The position numbers were made by a program, and so were the translations under genes. A model generated the notes under the pieces. The model ran no database searches, was not told the DNA's origin, and was given only the letters and a program-made list of their open reading frames with translations. This document shows, piece by piece, positions 1-12,099 of a stretch of 64,000 nt of DNA; position 1 is the stretch's first letter; each line of letters begins with the position of its first letter. Origin of the DNA: Callorhinus ursinus (taxonomy: Eukaryota > Chordata > Mammalia > Carnivora > Otariidae); assembly GCF_003265705.1 (NCBI RefSeq), contig NW_020312775.1, positions 5,412,822 to 5,476,821 of the forward strand. The letters are read 5' to 3'.

Positions 1-194
1 TCACATCTGCCTTAATTACACCTGAATCCCCACAAGACTAAGACTAGCATCTGGCACAGAACAGGTGCTTAATACATGTATTTCTGAATAGAAGACTGCA
101 TTGAAAAATAAACTTACTGATTACTATTAAAGGACTCACAATTTCTGTAAAGACTGTTTACTATTTACTTCTTAATAAAAAAATACATTTCTGA

Positions 195-385
195 GGGGCG
201 CCTGGCTCAGTCGTTGGGCATCTGCCTTCAGATCAGGTCATGATCCCAGGGTCCTGGGATCGAGCCCCACATCAGGCTCCCTACTCAGCGGGAAGTCTGC
301 TTTTCCCTCTCCCACTCCCCCTGCTTGTGTTCCCTCTCTCACTGTCTCTCTCTCTGTCAAAAAATAATTAAAATCTTAAAAAAAA
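195..385 (+). mobile_element. CAN-SINE (outer member of doublet)
   Basis: A tRNA-derived carnivore SINE, antisense to DIAPH2, with a 3-4 nt deletion in its head (GGGGCGCCTGGCTCAG). Its target duplication, 18 bp ending in tacatttctga, lies at 177-194 and again at 614-631. A second SINE has therefore landed in its A-rich tail. Confidence 0.95.
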
Positions 386-604
386 GGGGTGCCTGGGTGG
401 CTCAGGTGGTTAAGCGACTGCCTTCGGCTCAGGTCATGATCCTGGAGTCCCGGAATCAAGTCCCGCATCGGGCTTCCTGCTCAGCAGGGAGTCTGCTTGT
501 CCCTCTGACCCTCTTCCCTCTCGTGCTTTCTATCTCTCATTCTCTCTCTCAAATAAATAAATAAAATCTTTAAAACAAAACAAAACTGATTTAAAAGTTT
601 TAAA
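386..604 (+). mobile_element. CAN-SINE nested in the tail of the previous one
   Basis: A full-length copy of the subtype ending CTCTCTCTCAAATAAATAAA. It is bracketed by aaaatcttaaaaaaa at 371-385 and 605-619, which is the tail of the older copy, duplicated on insertion. Confidence 0.93.
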
Positions 605-732
605 AAAAATCTTAAAAAAATACATTTCTGAAAAAAATATAAGCAATTGCCTCAAAAAAAATTAATTACTAATTCTGTAAATCAAACGCCTAGTTAAGTG
701 GCAAGCATATTATACCACCCTTAAAAATCTTT

Positions 733-2706
733 TTTATTTTTTTTATTAACATATAATGTATTATTTGTTTCAGGGGTACAGGTCTGTGATTCATCAGTCT
801 TACACAATTCACAGAGCTCCCATAGCACATACCCTCTCCAATGTCCATCACCCAGCCACCCCATCCCTCCCACCCCGCTCCACTCCAGCAACCCTCAGTT
901 TGTCTCCTGAGATTAAGAGTCGCTTATGGTTTGTCTCCCTCTCTAGTTTCGTCTTGTTTCATTTTTTACTCCTTTCCCATACGATCCTCTGTCTTGTTTC
1001 TCAAATTCCTCATATCAGTGAGTTCATATGATACTTGTCTTTCTCTGACTGACTTATTTCGCTTAGCCTAATACCTTCTAGTTCCATCCATGTCGTTGCA
1101 AATGGCAAGATTTCATTTTTTGATGGCTGCATAATATCCCATGGTGTGTGTGGGTGTGTGTGTGTGTGTGTGTGTAACCACATCTTCTTTACCCATTAAT
1201 CTGTTGATGGACATCTTGGCTCTTTCAATAGTTTGGCTATTGTGGACACTGCTACTATAAACACTGGGGTGCATGTGCCCCTTTGGATCACTACATTTGT
1301 ATCTTTGGGGTAAATGCCCAGTAGTGCAATTGCTGGGTCACAGGGTAGCTCTATTTTCAACTTTTTGAGGAACCTCCATACTGTTTCCCAGAGTTGCTGT
1401 GCCAGCTTGCATTGCCACCAACAGTGTGTGTGTGTGGGGGGGTTCCTCTTTCTCCGCATCCTCACCAACATCTGTCATTTCCTGACTTGTTAATTTTAGC
1501 CATTCTGACTAGTGTGAGGTGGTATCTCATTGAGGTTTTGATTTGGATTTCCCTGATGCCGAATGATGTTAAGCACTTTTTCATGTGTCTGTTGGCCATT
1601 TGGATATCTTCTTTGCAGAAATGTCTGCTCATGTCTTCTGCCCATGTCTTGATTGGATTCTTTGTTCTTTGGATGTTGAGTTTAATTAAGTTCTTCATAG
1701 ATTTTGGATACTAGCCCTTTATCTGATATGTCATTTGCAAATATCTTCTCGCATTCTGTCGGTTGTCTTTTGGTTTTGTTCAGTTTCTTTGCTGTGCAAA
1801 AGCTTTTTATCTTGATGAAGTCCCAATACTTCATTTTTACCCTTGCTTCCCTTGCCTTTGGGAATGTCTCTAGGAAGAAGTTGCTGTGGCTGAGGTCAAA
1901 GAGGTTGCTGCCTGTGTTCTTCTCAAGGATTTTGATGGATTCCTGTCTCACATTGAGGTCTTTCATCCATTTTGAGTCTATTTTTGTGCATGGTGTAAGG
2001 AAATGGTCCAGTTTCATTCTTCTGCATGTGGCTGTCCAATTTTCCCAACACCATTTGTTGAAGAGACTTTTCTCCATTAGACATTCTTTCCTGCTTTGTC
2101 AAAGATTAGTTGACCATAGAGTTGAGGGTCCATTTCTGGGCTCTCTATTCTGTTCCATTGATCTGTGTGTCTGTTTTTGTGCCAGTACCATACTGTCTTG
2201 ATGATGACAGCTTGGTAATAGAGCTTGAAGTCCAGAACTGTGATGCCACCGGCTTTGTTTTTCTTTTTCAACATTCCTCTGGATATTCAGGGTCTTTCCT
2301 GGTTCCATACAAATTTTAGGATTATTTGTTCCATTTCTTTTAAAAAAGTGGATGGTATTTTGATAAGGATTGCATTAAATGTGTAGATTGCTCTAGGAAG
2401 CATAGACATTGTCACAATATTTGTTTTTCCAATCCATGAGCATGGAACATTTTTCCATTTCTTTGTGTCTTCCTCAATTTCTTTCATGAGTATTCTATAG
2501 TTTTCTGAGTATAGATTCTTTGCCTCTTTGGTTAGATTTCTTCCTAGGTATCTTATGGTTTTGGGTGCAATCGTAAATGGGATCGACTCCTTAATTTCTC
2601 TTTCTTCTGCCTTGTTGTTGGTGTATAGAAATGCAACTGATTTCTGTGCATTGATTTTATATCCTGCCACTTTACTGAATTCTTGTATGAGTTCTAGCAG
2701 TTTTGG
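733..2706 (-). mobile_element. 5'-truncated L1 (ORF2 C-terminus and 3' UTR)
   Basis: A carnivore L1 in gene sense. On the minus strand it reads from the late ORF2 reverse-transcriptase region ([40 protein letters not shown]) through the C-terminal domain to a 3' UTR and A-tail at the left. Frames are broken by several indels, so no protein is made. It is flanked by a 19-bp duplication (accaccc, t or c, taaaaatcttt) at 714-732 and 2707-2725 with one mismatch. This fixes both ends and shows target-primed insertion. Confidence 0.95.
1144..1175. repeat. (TG)n tract inside the L1
   Basis: An interrupted TG repeat, GTGTGTGTGGG then GTGT units. It lies in the 3' part of the L1 at the place where carnivore L1 copies carry a CA/TG run on the opposite strand. 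Confidence 0.85.
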
Positions 2707-3739
2707 ACCACCCCTAAAAATCTTTATCACAAACTTAATTTTCCTTTGATTGGATACTCTAATTGCTGTCTTCTCCACTCCCATTTATAAACTTCAAAAT
2801 ACAGGTCAATCTTAAGGTTCACTGGAACTTTCTGATTATATTGAGTTTAAGGAAGCAATGAGAAGACTTAGATACAAACAGGGCAAAAATAAGAGAATAA
2901 CCAAATAAGAGAATAACTAAGTAGAAGGTCTCTGGAAAATGCTGTCCCTGTCATTGCAAACAGTGGTTCACTTATCATATAACAGTTTATGCATACCTAA
3001 ATAACAATAAAAAATAATTTGGATCCTAGGAAGTTCCTGAAGGTAGTACAGGAAATAGTTAACTTGATTCTAAGTAAGCAAGCAGGCCTGAAAGTGCAGA
3101 AATACAGGGATGTTGCCATGGCAAAACACGCTAAACAAAATCCCTTTCCACCACAGAGAATTCAGCTAATTCATTCTGTGGGTCACAGGCCGAATGGAGC
3201 AATAAGCATTCTGTGAAAACTAGTAGTGTATAGCAGATGATAGAAATTCAATACATATTTGCTGAATGGCCAAATAAGACAAGAAGAAGCTTCAATGGCA
3301 GCTTGGAAGAATTGCTAGAATAATGTTGTTATCTCATTTCTACACTATACTAGTCTCTATGTAGGCCGTCACTACTTATTAATACCTATACATGGAAATG
3401 CAGCTCCCAATACCCAAGCATCAGTTGATACAAGATTTGTGAAATGTAAATTTGTCACTATGTTGATTATGCAGGTATCTGGGTCCACTGAGAGAAGGGA
3501 GATGTGCATATCTGAGAGAAATAGGCAAAGGAGGACTATTTTATAGTTTACTTACACTGAATTTAGACTTATCTATAAGATTTATAAAAAATTATTTCAC
3601 CTTTCATTAAAATTTAGTCTCAAAAGATTCTTCAGTCATTGCTTAGTAATAGAGATTAGCACTGACTATTTCTTGGGAAATAGTCTGCAACCAGAAAACT
3701 CTGTACAGCAGTTAGCCTATTAGATGGTTCATTTAACTC

Positions 3740-3931
3740 ATAGCTGGCTCAGTCTGTTAAGTGTCTGTCTTCAGATCAGGTCATAATTCCAGGGTCCTGG
3801 GATGCAACCCCGCATCTGGCTCCCTGCTCAGCGGGAAGTCTGCTTCTCCCTCTCCCTCTGCTGCTCCCCATGCTTGTGTTCTCTCACTCTCGTTCTCTCT
3901 CAGATAAATGAATAAAATCTTAAAAAAAAAA
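3740..3931 (+). mobile_element. CAN-SINE, 5'-truncated
   Basis: It begins in the middle of the tRNA-like head (AGCTGGCTCAGTCTGTTAAG) and runs to a clean AATAAAATCTTAAAAA tail. Divergence is moderate and no clear target duplication was found. Confidence 0.88.
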
Positions 3932-4504
3932 CTAAAAATGACATACCATGATTTCAACTTGACTAAAATTGTTATAAAATTAAGTTTTCTACAACCTTTT
4001 AAGTGGTTTATACACTTTCAATGACTTTTTTAAATCAATCTATTTGAAATGGTATAAAAAAATGTATATTGGTAAGTTGACATATTGATTCCATTCAGAG
4101 AAGCATGCTTTCATGACTACAACTGCTACACACAGTCACTTCCTAGAATATGTTTGGAAATGACCTTGGAAACCCAAATTGCAAATGTCACCTTCAAGAT
4201 TTGATTCTAAAATAAGTATATTTAGATGACCAATGAATAATATTGTTCAGATTCAGAAGCAACTCAGACAGAAACCTAGATAGTATGGAAGTTCCCCCAT
4301 AACCAGAATATATCACTGAACAGACTAACTCTCTTCCCTGCTTATCGCATCCATTCTGGCTTCCAGAATAAACTCCAGATCTGCTTGGGCATGTATCAGG
4401 CCGATAGAATGGGACTGCTGTTTCTATGACATATACTTCATAAATATATAAAAGGAATCTAAATTACCAGCTATATAACTGAGAGCATGTAAATGACCTA
4501 GAAC

Positions 4505-4735
4505 CTGGCAGTTTGCATAATAATTAAGAACACTGGGTTCAAACTCACCTTTGCTATCTACTGTCCTGGTGACCTTTGGGCAAATCTCTTAATCTTTCCA
4601 TGGCCCAAGTGTCTCATCTACAGAACTGGAGATAGTAACATTATCTCATAGGTTTTCTTTCATGAGGATTAAATGATTTAATATACGTTAAAAAAACTTC
4701 AAAAAAATTGTAGTATATAACAAATGCTTTATGAG
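4505..4735 (+). mobile_element. MIR
   Basis: MIR core wording is visible: attaagaacactgggttcaa, then gtgacctttgggcaaatc, then gaggattaaatgatttaata and aacaaatgctttatgagt. Old and diverged. Confidence 0.8.
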
Positions 4736-5643
4736 TCAACTATTTTCTGGTTCTATTGCTCTTCTTTTAGATACATGCTGAATGTCCAGGTCATATATGT
4801 ATATTCTTGGTTGTCAACTGCTTAAGTGGTGAAAATGCAGACTACTCTCAGTAACCAGTGAACAGAATGTTCACAGCCCAAATTGAATCTAGCAACAGTT
4901 CATGAATGAGTTAATTTTATACATAGGTATATGTAACTCCATATATTGCAGCTCTAACCACATGAATCCTGAGCTCTTTATTGGATTCTTACCAACAATA
5001 CTGCTGGTTGCTGCAAGAGACAAAAAACAGAGACGAGAGAATTAAAATAATCTACAAAAAGAGAATCTTACAACTTAAAATAACACCCCAAACAGTGTAA
5101 ATCCATTGTATTTCTTACGACCATGAAGGAATTCAATAGCAGATACAGGATTTTTGCAATGTATAGCCCAGGAGAAACTTAAGGCATGAGAAAGAACTTA
5201 TATAGAATGTTTCCCAAAGGCCGAGAACCCATTTTCTCTCTGCCAACAAAAGTTTAAGATTATCTTTGAAAAATCTTCAATAGATTTCATATGGCCCTAG
5301 ATCTGGCCATATGAAAGTTGTTCTCACTGTTTCTTTTATTTCTTATTCCTAGTCCAAGAGGATACAAATAAGCCTGAGCTAAAGTTACTGACATATAAAA
5401 AAAAGACCATTATAAAAACGTTTAATTGCCTATACCCCCAGAAGTTTTATACTTTCGTTCCAATCTATTAAAGCAGATAACTGAGAGCTGCTACATATAC
5501 CACATAATACTAAATTATTTAAAAAAGATTACTCATTTATACATAAAAATCAGAACAAACTCTTAAGACTACTAATTTATTAGGTCCTAACTAGAGTCTA
5601 AGTAAATTTATTTATTGGCGATAACTCCCAAGCAAATATTATG

Positions 5644-5647
<4 letters not shown>

Positions 5648-5679
<32 letters not shown>
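5648..5679. repeat. (TA)n microsatellite
   Basis: Sixteen TA units, uninterrupted. Confidence 0.92.
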
Positions 5680-5683
<4 letters not shown>

Positions 5684-5958
5684 AGGCACAAATATAATCT
5701 GCCCAGCAAGGAAACTGATAATGGTATTTAAGAAAACACTATTAAATCTAAGAGAGTTGATAATAGTAAGGTAATTGCCTCGATGTCTCTGAAGGTATGA
5801 AGAAATATAGACTTAGCACGGTAACAAAGTGAAAAAAATACTGTAATATTAGGATAATGAGGGAAAGGCTTTGTACAAATGACTATCTCTCTCAATAAAG
5901 CTTACTTAAAATATATTCAGTCATGTTCCTGAAAAATAGCAAAACTAAGAATTTGTTG

Positions 5959-6172
5959 GGGCGCCTGGGTGGCTCAGTAGTTAAGTGTCTGCCTTCAGCT
6001 CAGGTCATAATCACAGGGTCCTGGGATGGAGTCCCGCATCGGGCTCCCTGCTCCGCAGGAAGCCTGCTTCTCCCTCTCCCACTCCCCCTGCTTGTGTTCC
6101 TGTTCTCGCTCTGTCTCTCTCTGTCAAATAAATAAATAAAGTCTTTAAAAAAAAATTTTAAAAATTAAAAAA
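5959..6172 (+). mobile_element. CAN-SINE
   Basis: Full-length with an intact GGCGCCTGGGTGGCTCAG head and a long A-rich tail. A short duplication, aatttgttg, brackets it at 5950-5958 and 6176-6184. Confidence 0.94.
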
Positions 6173-6334
6173 AATAATTTGTTGACTTACTTTTATTAAG
6201 TACCTTAATATTAAAGATATATTGCTACATCCTAATCTGGTAAGGTACTATATTTTAAAAGCACTTTCAAAAGTCTTCAATATTAAACAATTTAAGAGCC
6301 CTATAGTATGGAGATGTTCTCAGGCAGATTAACT

Positions 6335-6480
6335 GTTGGTCTCGGCTCAGTTTGTGATCTCAGGGTCCTGGGATCAGCCCTGCGTGGGGCTCCACACTCA
6401 GCATAGAGTCTGCTTAAGACTCACTGCCCTTACCCCCTGCACTCTCTCTCTCTAATAAATAAATAAATCTTTAAAAAAAT
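6335..6480 (+). mobile_element. CAN-SINE, older and 5'-truncated
   Basis: It starts at TCGGCTCAG, skips part of the head, and continues through ATCTCAGGGTCCTGGGATCA to CTCTCTCTAATAAATAAATA. An older subtype, with CACACTCAGCATAGAGTCTG wording. Confidence 0.85.
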
Positions 6481-7744
6481 AAAAAATAAAATAGCTGAGA
6501 GTTACCTTTGTCATCATATAGATCTACCTATGGCCAACTGTTTAAATTGGTTAGAACACTACACCAAAGTAATATGTCCAGTGCTTACTGTGTCAGTTAC
6601 CCTGGTTCTTCTGTACCAAATGTGTTCAATATCAAGTAATAAAATTAATAAACTGAATGTCTATGAACTATGAGAACTGTAGAACCATAGTCTGATCCAT
6701 CTTGTAGATACACTTAACATTTGATAATATAATAAATTACTAAAATACTTGTCATCACTGAAAAAATAAAAGCGTGTGAAATAGAATAAAAATGCCAATA
6801 ATCAAAAGAATGTGATTTGATTGACACTACAAGAACAAACGGTAAGTAAAACCTAGGAGGGGAGTGATAGCATCTTTATTATTACTATTATCGGAACAAA
6901 AGTCACCTAAATCATACCAGCTTCTCCTTTCAAAGAAAACTACAAATATCCTAATAGCACCATGTGTCACAGAGTAGTACTTTTATTGCCTTCTATTAAA
7001 AGCAATTACATGCTAGAAAACAATACATTCTCACATATTGCCAGGAGCATGTTATCAGTCTATTCTTATCACATGAAGCCAGACACAGTCAAATCTCAGT
7101 AAACCATTCAAATGGAAAGAATATAAATAAACCACAATCGTTATACTTGCCATTTGAATGCATCGCATACTTTGTTTAGGCTCCTATAAAATTAATTTAA
7201 ATTAAAAATATTATCCTGAAGCCAGCATTAAGAGATGACAAAGAGCATGAAGAAATGGTGTTGGAGAGGTGGGGAAAAAATAAGACTACTATTAATATTT
7301 GTCCACAGATAAACCAAAGACCACATAATGTGAAGAACTTAGCCAACTTCAATATAGTTTCACTTTTTCTAGACTGGCTTTATATTGGGAGATATGCTTT
7401 GCAATATACTATAAATAACTTTTTTATTGGGCAAATTGATTCATTTAGTTCATTCACTTTAGGAATATATTTTTACTGGGCCCAATTAATAGAAATACAT
7501 TAACACTCTACATTAAGCTAGGTAGGATTGGGTAGGCAAGAATAAGGTACTTCAAAAGGCATGATCATATATAGCCTATCATACATTATCCTATGGGACA
7601 GACAACTGGATCTTGAATGGAGATTTTTTTATCATAGAGCTTTAATAGGCACAGTCACACTACAGAGGAAAAATAAAGCATGGGCTGTGGATTCAGTCTT
7701 GTTCTAATGGACCATATCTTCATGTCTTTGCTCATACAACAAGT

Positions 7745-7935
7745 AATGCAAAGTTGTGAAGCATGTGGGCTGTGGAATCATCCTGCTTAAGCTTGGTTTC
7801 CAGCTCTACTTTGCTCATCTGCAAAATGGCAACAAAAAAGGTATCTACATCATAGGATAAAAAAATTAAATAATCCATGTAAAACATTTAACAAAATACC
7901 TGGCATATAGTAAGCATACAACAACATTAACACTT
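7745..7935 (+). mobile_element. MIR
   Basis: Shows tgtgggctgtggaatcatcc, catctgcaaaatggcaac, then acctggcatatagtaagc, the conserved MIR 3' wording. Diverged. Confidence 0.75.
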
Positions 7936-8450
7936 GTAATTGTTAAAATTGTTAGTTTTGCTATGAGTCTCTTATGTGTATTTATCTTCAGTCTCACAGA
8001 ATTCCTATCGATGGTCCTTCTATTTACTGATAATTATCCTATTTTAAAGTAGCTTAAATCAGTAATAGGCCACTACTGAAAAAAAAAAACATATCTTTCA
8101 CATTTGAAAATATTAACAAAAATCTGTAGAATTTATATATGTAACTATATATTTATAGCTTTATATATTAATATAAAAGGTAGAATTTACATATATAAAC
8201 ATCCAAATAAAGTGAATATATAAAGTAGAATTTATATATATAACTATAGATAACTATAAATATATAAATATAAATACTTAAATAAAGTGAATTACTAAAT
8301 CATCAAAACTTAAATGGGCAAATTAACAAACTACCACAGTCAGAATGAATTATGTAGATTGCTGGTATTCAATCAGTCATAAGATGTTCAAAAGACAGAT
8401 TCTCTTATATATATATATCACCAAATGAATTATTAAATATAATTATTTCT

Positions 8451-8645
8451 GGGGCTCCTGGGTGATGCAGTCGGTTGAGCATCCGACTCTTGGTTTCATA
8501 TCAGGTCCTGAATTTGAGGTCGTAAGATCAAGCCCTCCATAGGGCTCCACACTCAGCATGGAGTCTGTTTGAGACTCTCTCTCTCCCCCCCCGCCCCTCC
8601 CACTTGTGCTCTCTCTAAAATATATAAATGAATCTTTAAAAAAAT
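8451..8645 (+). mobile_element. CAN-SINE, older subtype
   Basis: The head reads GGGGCTCCTGGGTGATGCAG, followed by AGCATCCGACTCTTGGTTTC, a different internal promoter-B region from the younger copies. The tail is AAATGAATCTTTAAAAA. Confidence 0.9.
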
Positions 8646-8759
8646 ATATGCACATTTCCTACTACATGCATACATTCTGATTTAGCACCCATACTTTATT
8701 TGCCTTGGTACTATGAAACTAAGTACACTTAACTGTAATTCATTTGTGTGCTCATTGAA

Positions 8760-9250
8760 CACACTTAATACTTGCCAGAAGCTGTAGTACATGCTGGGAA
8801 ATAATAGTAAACAAAATGGAAATACTTCCTGCCTACCTGCAAGAATGTCAGTATCTGATGGGGGACACAAATGAGTAAAGACAATTATAATATACTGTGA
8901 AGACTACATTCTGATGGAAATGTAATCTAAATAGAGGCCAAATGAAGAACTGATGAAGGTGTGTTCAGAAAGAAATTGCAAAGTCTTCTAAGTGTCTCTG
9001 GTTCCAGGAACAAAAGAGTTCAATCTAAAGACAATTTAGGGGGAGTGAAGAGGCAAATGACCTTGAAACACAGGAGGAAGAATTTAGATGTCCCCATAAA
9101 GATAATAAGTAGTGAAATATTCCAAGCATGGGAGTGCTATATTAATTTACACTTTAAGAAAGACAATTCTGATTAGGCTGTAGAAAACTGATCACAAGGA
9201 AACAAGACTAAATGCACAAACCAGTTAGGATTCTGTTGAAGTCATCAAGG
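8760..9250 (+). repeat. Ancient interspersed repeat, family not named
   Basis: Phrases such as cttgccagaagctgtagtac, tgggggacacaaatgagt and ctgtagaaaactgatcac resemble an old mammalian repeat whose name I cannot give with certainty. A 71-codon open frame inside has no protein resemblance. Confidence 0.4.
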
Positions 9251-9299
9251 AGATGTTGTAGCACTTGTAATTGCTGAGAAATAAAATAGTATATATCCA

Positions 9300-9856
9300 T
9301 GTGGTAGGCAGCTTCTTCAATGGTTCCCAAAGGCTCCCTGCCTCCTGGTCTTCGTGCCTTTGAGTAATCCCCTCTCCATGTGTGTATGAGGGCTAGACCT
9401 AGTTAATTGCTTCTAATTGTAAAATTAGGCTACAAAAGACTGAGTTCCTTTTTGCTTTCATTTCTAATTCACTCCTTCCTGGTGTGTGCTCTTTGATGAA
9501 ACAAACTGCTTTTTGTAAGTGGCACTACTGAGAGGCCTTGGAGACAAGGAACTGAGGGGAGCCTTTGGACAATAGCAAGCAAATAAAAAATGGAAACCCT
9601 TAGTCCAGTCGCCCTAAAGAAACTGAATGCTGCCCAAAATCATATGGGTGAGCTTAAGAATGATTATTCCCCATTCAAGCTTTCATATTAGACCACAACT
9701 CTGACAGCACTTTATATGCTGCCTTGTGATGAACCTTGAGGCAGAGGACTCAGCTAAGTTCTGCCAAGATTCCTGAAACTGAGAAAATAAATGTGTGTTC
9801 TTTCAAGCTGCTAAATCTTGGGGTAATCTGTTATATAGCTATAGGTAACTAACATA
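9300..9856 (+). mobile_element. Solo LTR-like element (ERVL-MaLR type?)
   Basis: Starts TGTGGTAGGCAGC and ends with TTTCAAGCTGCTAAATC then taatctgttatatagctata and ggtaactaaca, the usual 3' wording of this LTR class. It contains an AATAAA at 9787. A 5-bp candidate duplication, atcca, sits at 9295-9299 and 9857-9861. No internal viral sequence is attached, so this is a solo LTR if the call is right. Confidence 0.6.
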
Positions 9857-10104
9857 ATCCACAAAAATAAAGTAAGAAATTAACATTCTTTCAACATGAT
9901 AGTCATACACAAAAATATGAACCTGTTTTCAAGGGCAACTGTCTTCCTAGAAGCATGTGTTAAAATGGAAGTGATCTTTTTATGCTATAATCTTGGATAT
10001 CTTGGGTCATCTATACAGTATCAGTACCTGGAGGGCACCTAATAACAAAATTTAGCTCACTCAATCAACACACCTACCTTACAAGATGTTAAACAGTGTT
10101 TTAA

Positions 10105-10690
10105 AATGATATGCTCATAGAAACAAAGATGAGATTTGTGTTGCCAGAAGTAAGAGGTAGGAGGTAAGGAAACTGGGTGAAGGTAATCAAAAGGGACAAA
10201 CTTCTAGGGCACCTGGGCAGCTCAGTTGGTTATGACACCAATTCTTGATTTCAGCTTAGGTCATGATCTCAGGGCTGTTGAGATCGAACCCCACATCAGG
10301 CTCCACACTGGGTACGGAGCATGCTTAAGATTCTTTCTCCCTCTCCCTCTACTCTTCGCCGTCCTTCCCCCTCTCTAAAAAAAAAATACAAAAATACAAA
10401 AAAATTTTTTTAAATACAAACTTCCAGTTATAAGATAAATAAGTTCTGGTGATGTAATGTATAGCATGATGACTATAGTTAACCATACTGTATTGTATAT
10501 TTCAAAGTTGCTAAGAGAGTAAATCTTAAAACTTTCCATCACAAGGAAAAAAAACTGTAACTATGTAGTTGATGTATGGGTGTTAACTAAAGTTATTGTG
10601 GTAATCATTTTGCAATATATACATATATCAAATCAATATACTGTATATACTAAACTTATACAATATTATGTCAATTATATCAATAAAACT
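10105..10690 (+). mobile_element. L1 3' end relic, split by a SINE
   Basis: L1 3' UTR wording lies on both sides of the inserted SINE at 10206: ttgccagaagtaagaggtag before it, then ttctggtgatgtaatgtata and tatcaataaaactggaaaaa after it. No coding capacity. Confidence 0.75.
10206..10415 (+). mobile_element. CAN-SINE inserted into an L1 relic
   Basis: An older subtype with head AGGGCACCTGGGCAGCTCAG. A 9-bp duplication, acaaacttc, lies at 10196-10204 and 10416-10424. Confidence 0.92.
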
Positions 10691-11641
10691 GGAAAAAATA
10701 AAAAAGCAAAACAAAAAAACAAAAATGATATAAATGAACACTATAATAATGATAATATCAGAAAGCATAGTTTAAAATTAGGGAAAACTTAGTAAAAACC
10801 ATGCATTACTGAATAACCTATTAAAAAGAATTAAATTTATTCTCACTGACAAGGACTAATTGACTAAAAGGATTACTTACATATAATGCCTCAGAAAAGC
10901 TACCACATTTGAATTTCTCTAAATTAAATATATTTCATAAATTGGAGAAACCTCTTTTTCTTACCTCTTATATCATGCAAGATATAGCCTGGAACTGTAT
11001 TCACTGCCATCAATATACAATTGGAACAAAACATAACTCTTTGTAGTTTTATATAGCTGTGTTGAAATTTTCCACTGGATTTTATTATAATTTCTGTTTG
11101 CCAAAATAAAACTAATTTAGTTATAAGAATAATTCTAAACGTGAATGAGTATCTGTGTGAATTGTAAATGCTATCAACTGAACACCTGTTATTGTGCCTA
11201 GTCAATACAATATTTATCAGCAAAAATTAATGAAATAGAGACAGTCTCACTAACTCATAACTAAGAAGTGTCATATTAAAATAACACAAAGTGTTTATAA
11301 TGTTATGAAGCTAACCCCGAAGCCCTATGAAAAACAGATTTCATTACTTTATATATCTTATGTGCATTAATATATCCTTATGAAATGCATAAGGACATGA
11401 AGACCTCATTCCTTCATTCATTATGAGAAGAGACAGGCCTCAAGTCATAGCAATGCCTCATAAATGATAGATTCTATGCAGAAAGCACCTAAAAAATCCT
11501 CAAAAAAATAACTCCCATGAAAATCCAACTTCCCAGCTTTGGTTTAAGCTCTAAAGAACTGTCTTCAGTGTCAGGATAATAGGATTACATACTTCACAAG
11601 ATAATGTATGTGAAACTATAGCATTAAGAAAGGATCAGTGA

Positions 11642-11824
11642 GGGGCGCCTAGGTGGCTCAGTTGTTGGGCGTCTGCCTTCCACTCGGTCCTGGTCCCAGG
11701 GTGCTGGGATCGAGCCCCGCATCGGGCTCCCTGCTCAACGGGAAGCCTGCTTCTCCCTCTCCCACTGCCCCTGCTTGTGTTCCCTCTCTCGCTGTGTCTG
11801 TCAAATAAATAAATAAAATCTTTA
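11642..11824 (+). mobile_element. CAN-SINE, first of a head-to-tail doublet
   Basis: Head GGGGCGCCTAGGTGGCTCAG. It ends at AAATAAAATCTTTA directly against the next SINE. The 16-bp duplication aagaaaggatcagtga brackets the whole doublet (11626-11641 and 12019-12034). Confidence 0.95.
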
Positions 11825-12018
11825 GGGTGCCTGGGTGGCTCAGTCATTAAGCGTCTGCCTTGGGCTCAGGTCATGATCCCAGCGTCCTGGGATGAAGCCC
11901 CACATCGGGCTCCCTGCCCAGCGGGGAGCCTGCTTCTCCCTCTCCCATGCCTGCTTGTGTTCCCTCTCTCGCTGTGTCTCTGTCAAATAAATAAATAAAA
12001 TCTTTAAAAAAAAAAGAA
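11825..12018 (+). mobile_element. CAN-SINE, second of the doublet
   Basis: A full-length young subtype. There is no independent duplication between the two copies, so it either landed in the first copy's tail or was carried as a dimer. Confidence 0.94.
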
Positions 12019-12099
12019 AAGAAAGGATCAGTGACCTATGCAACAAAACACACAAATTACTAAGGGCTTAATAGCCATTAAAAGCCATTGTTATGACTC

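Noticed and set aside
1682..2784. Minus-strand ORFs of 131 and 165 residues, and long plus-strand ORFs opposite them
   Set aside because: The minus frames are pieces of the truncated L1 ORF2; the plus frames are their shadows.
7255..7503. Plus-strand 82-residue ORF
   Set aside because: AT-rich intronic sequence, no recognisable domain and no supporting signals.
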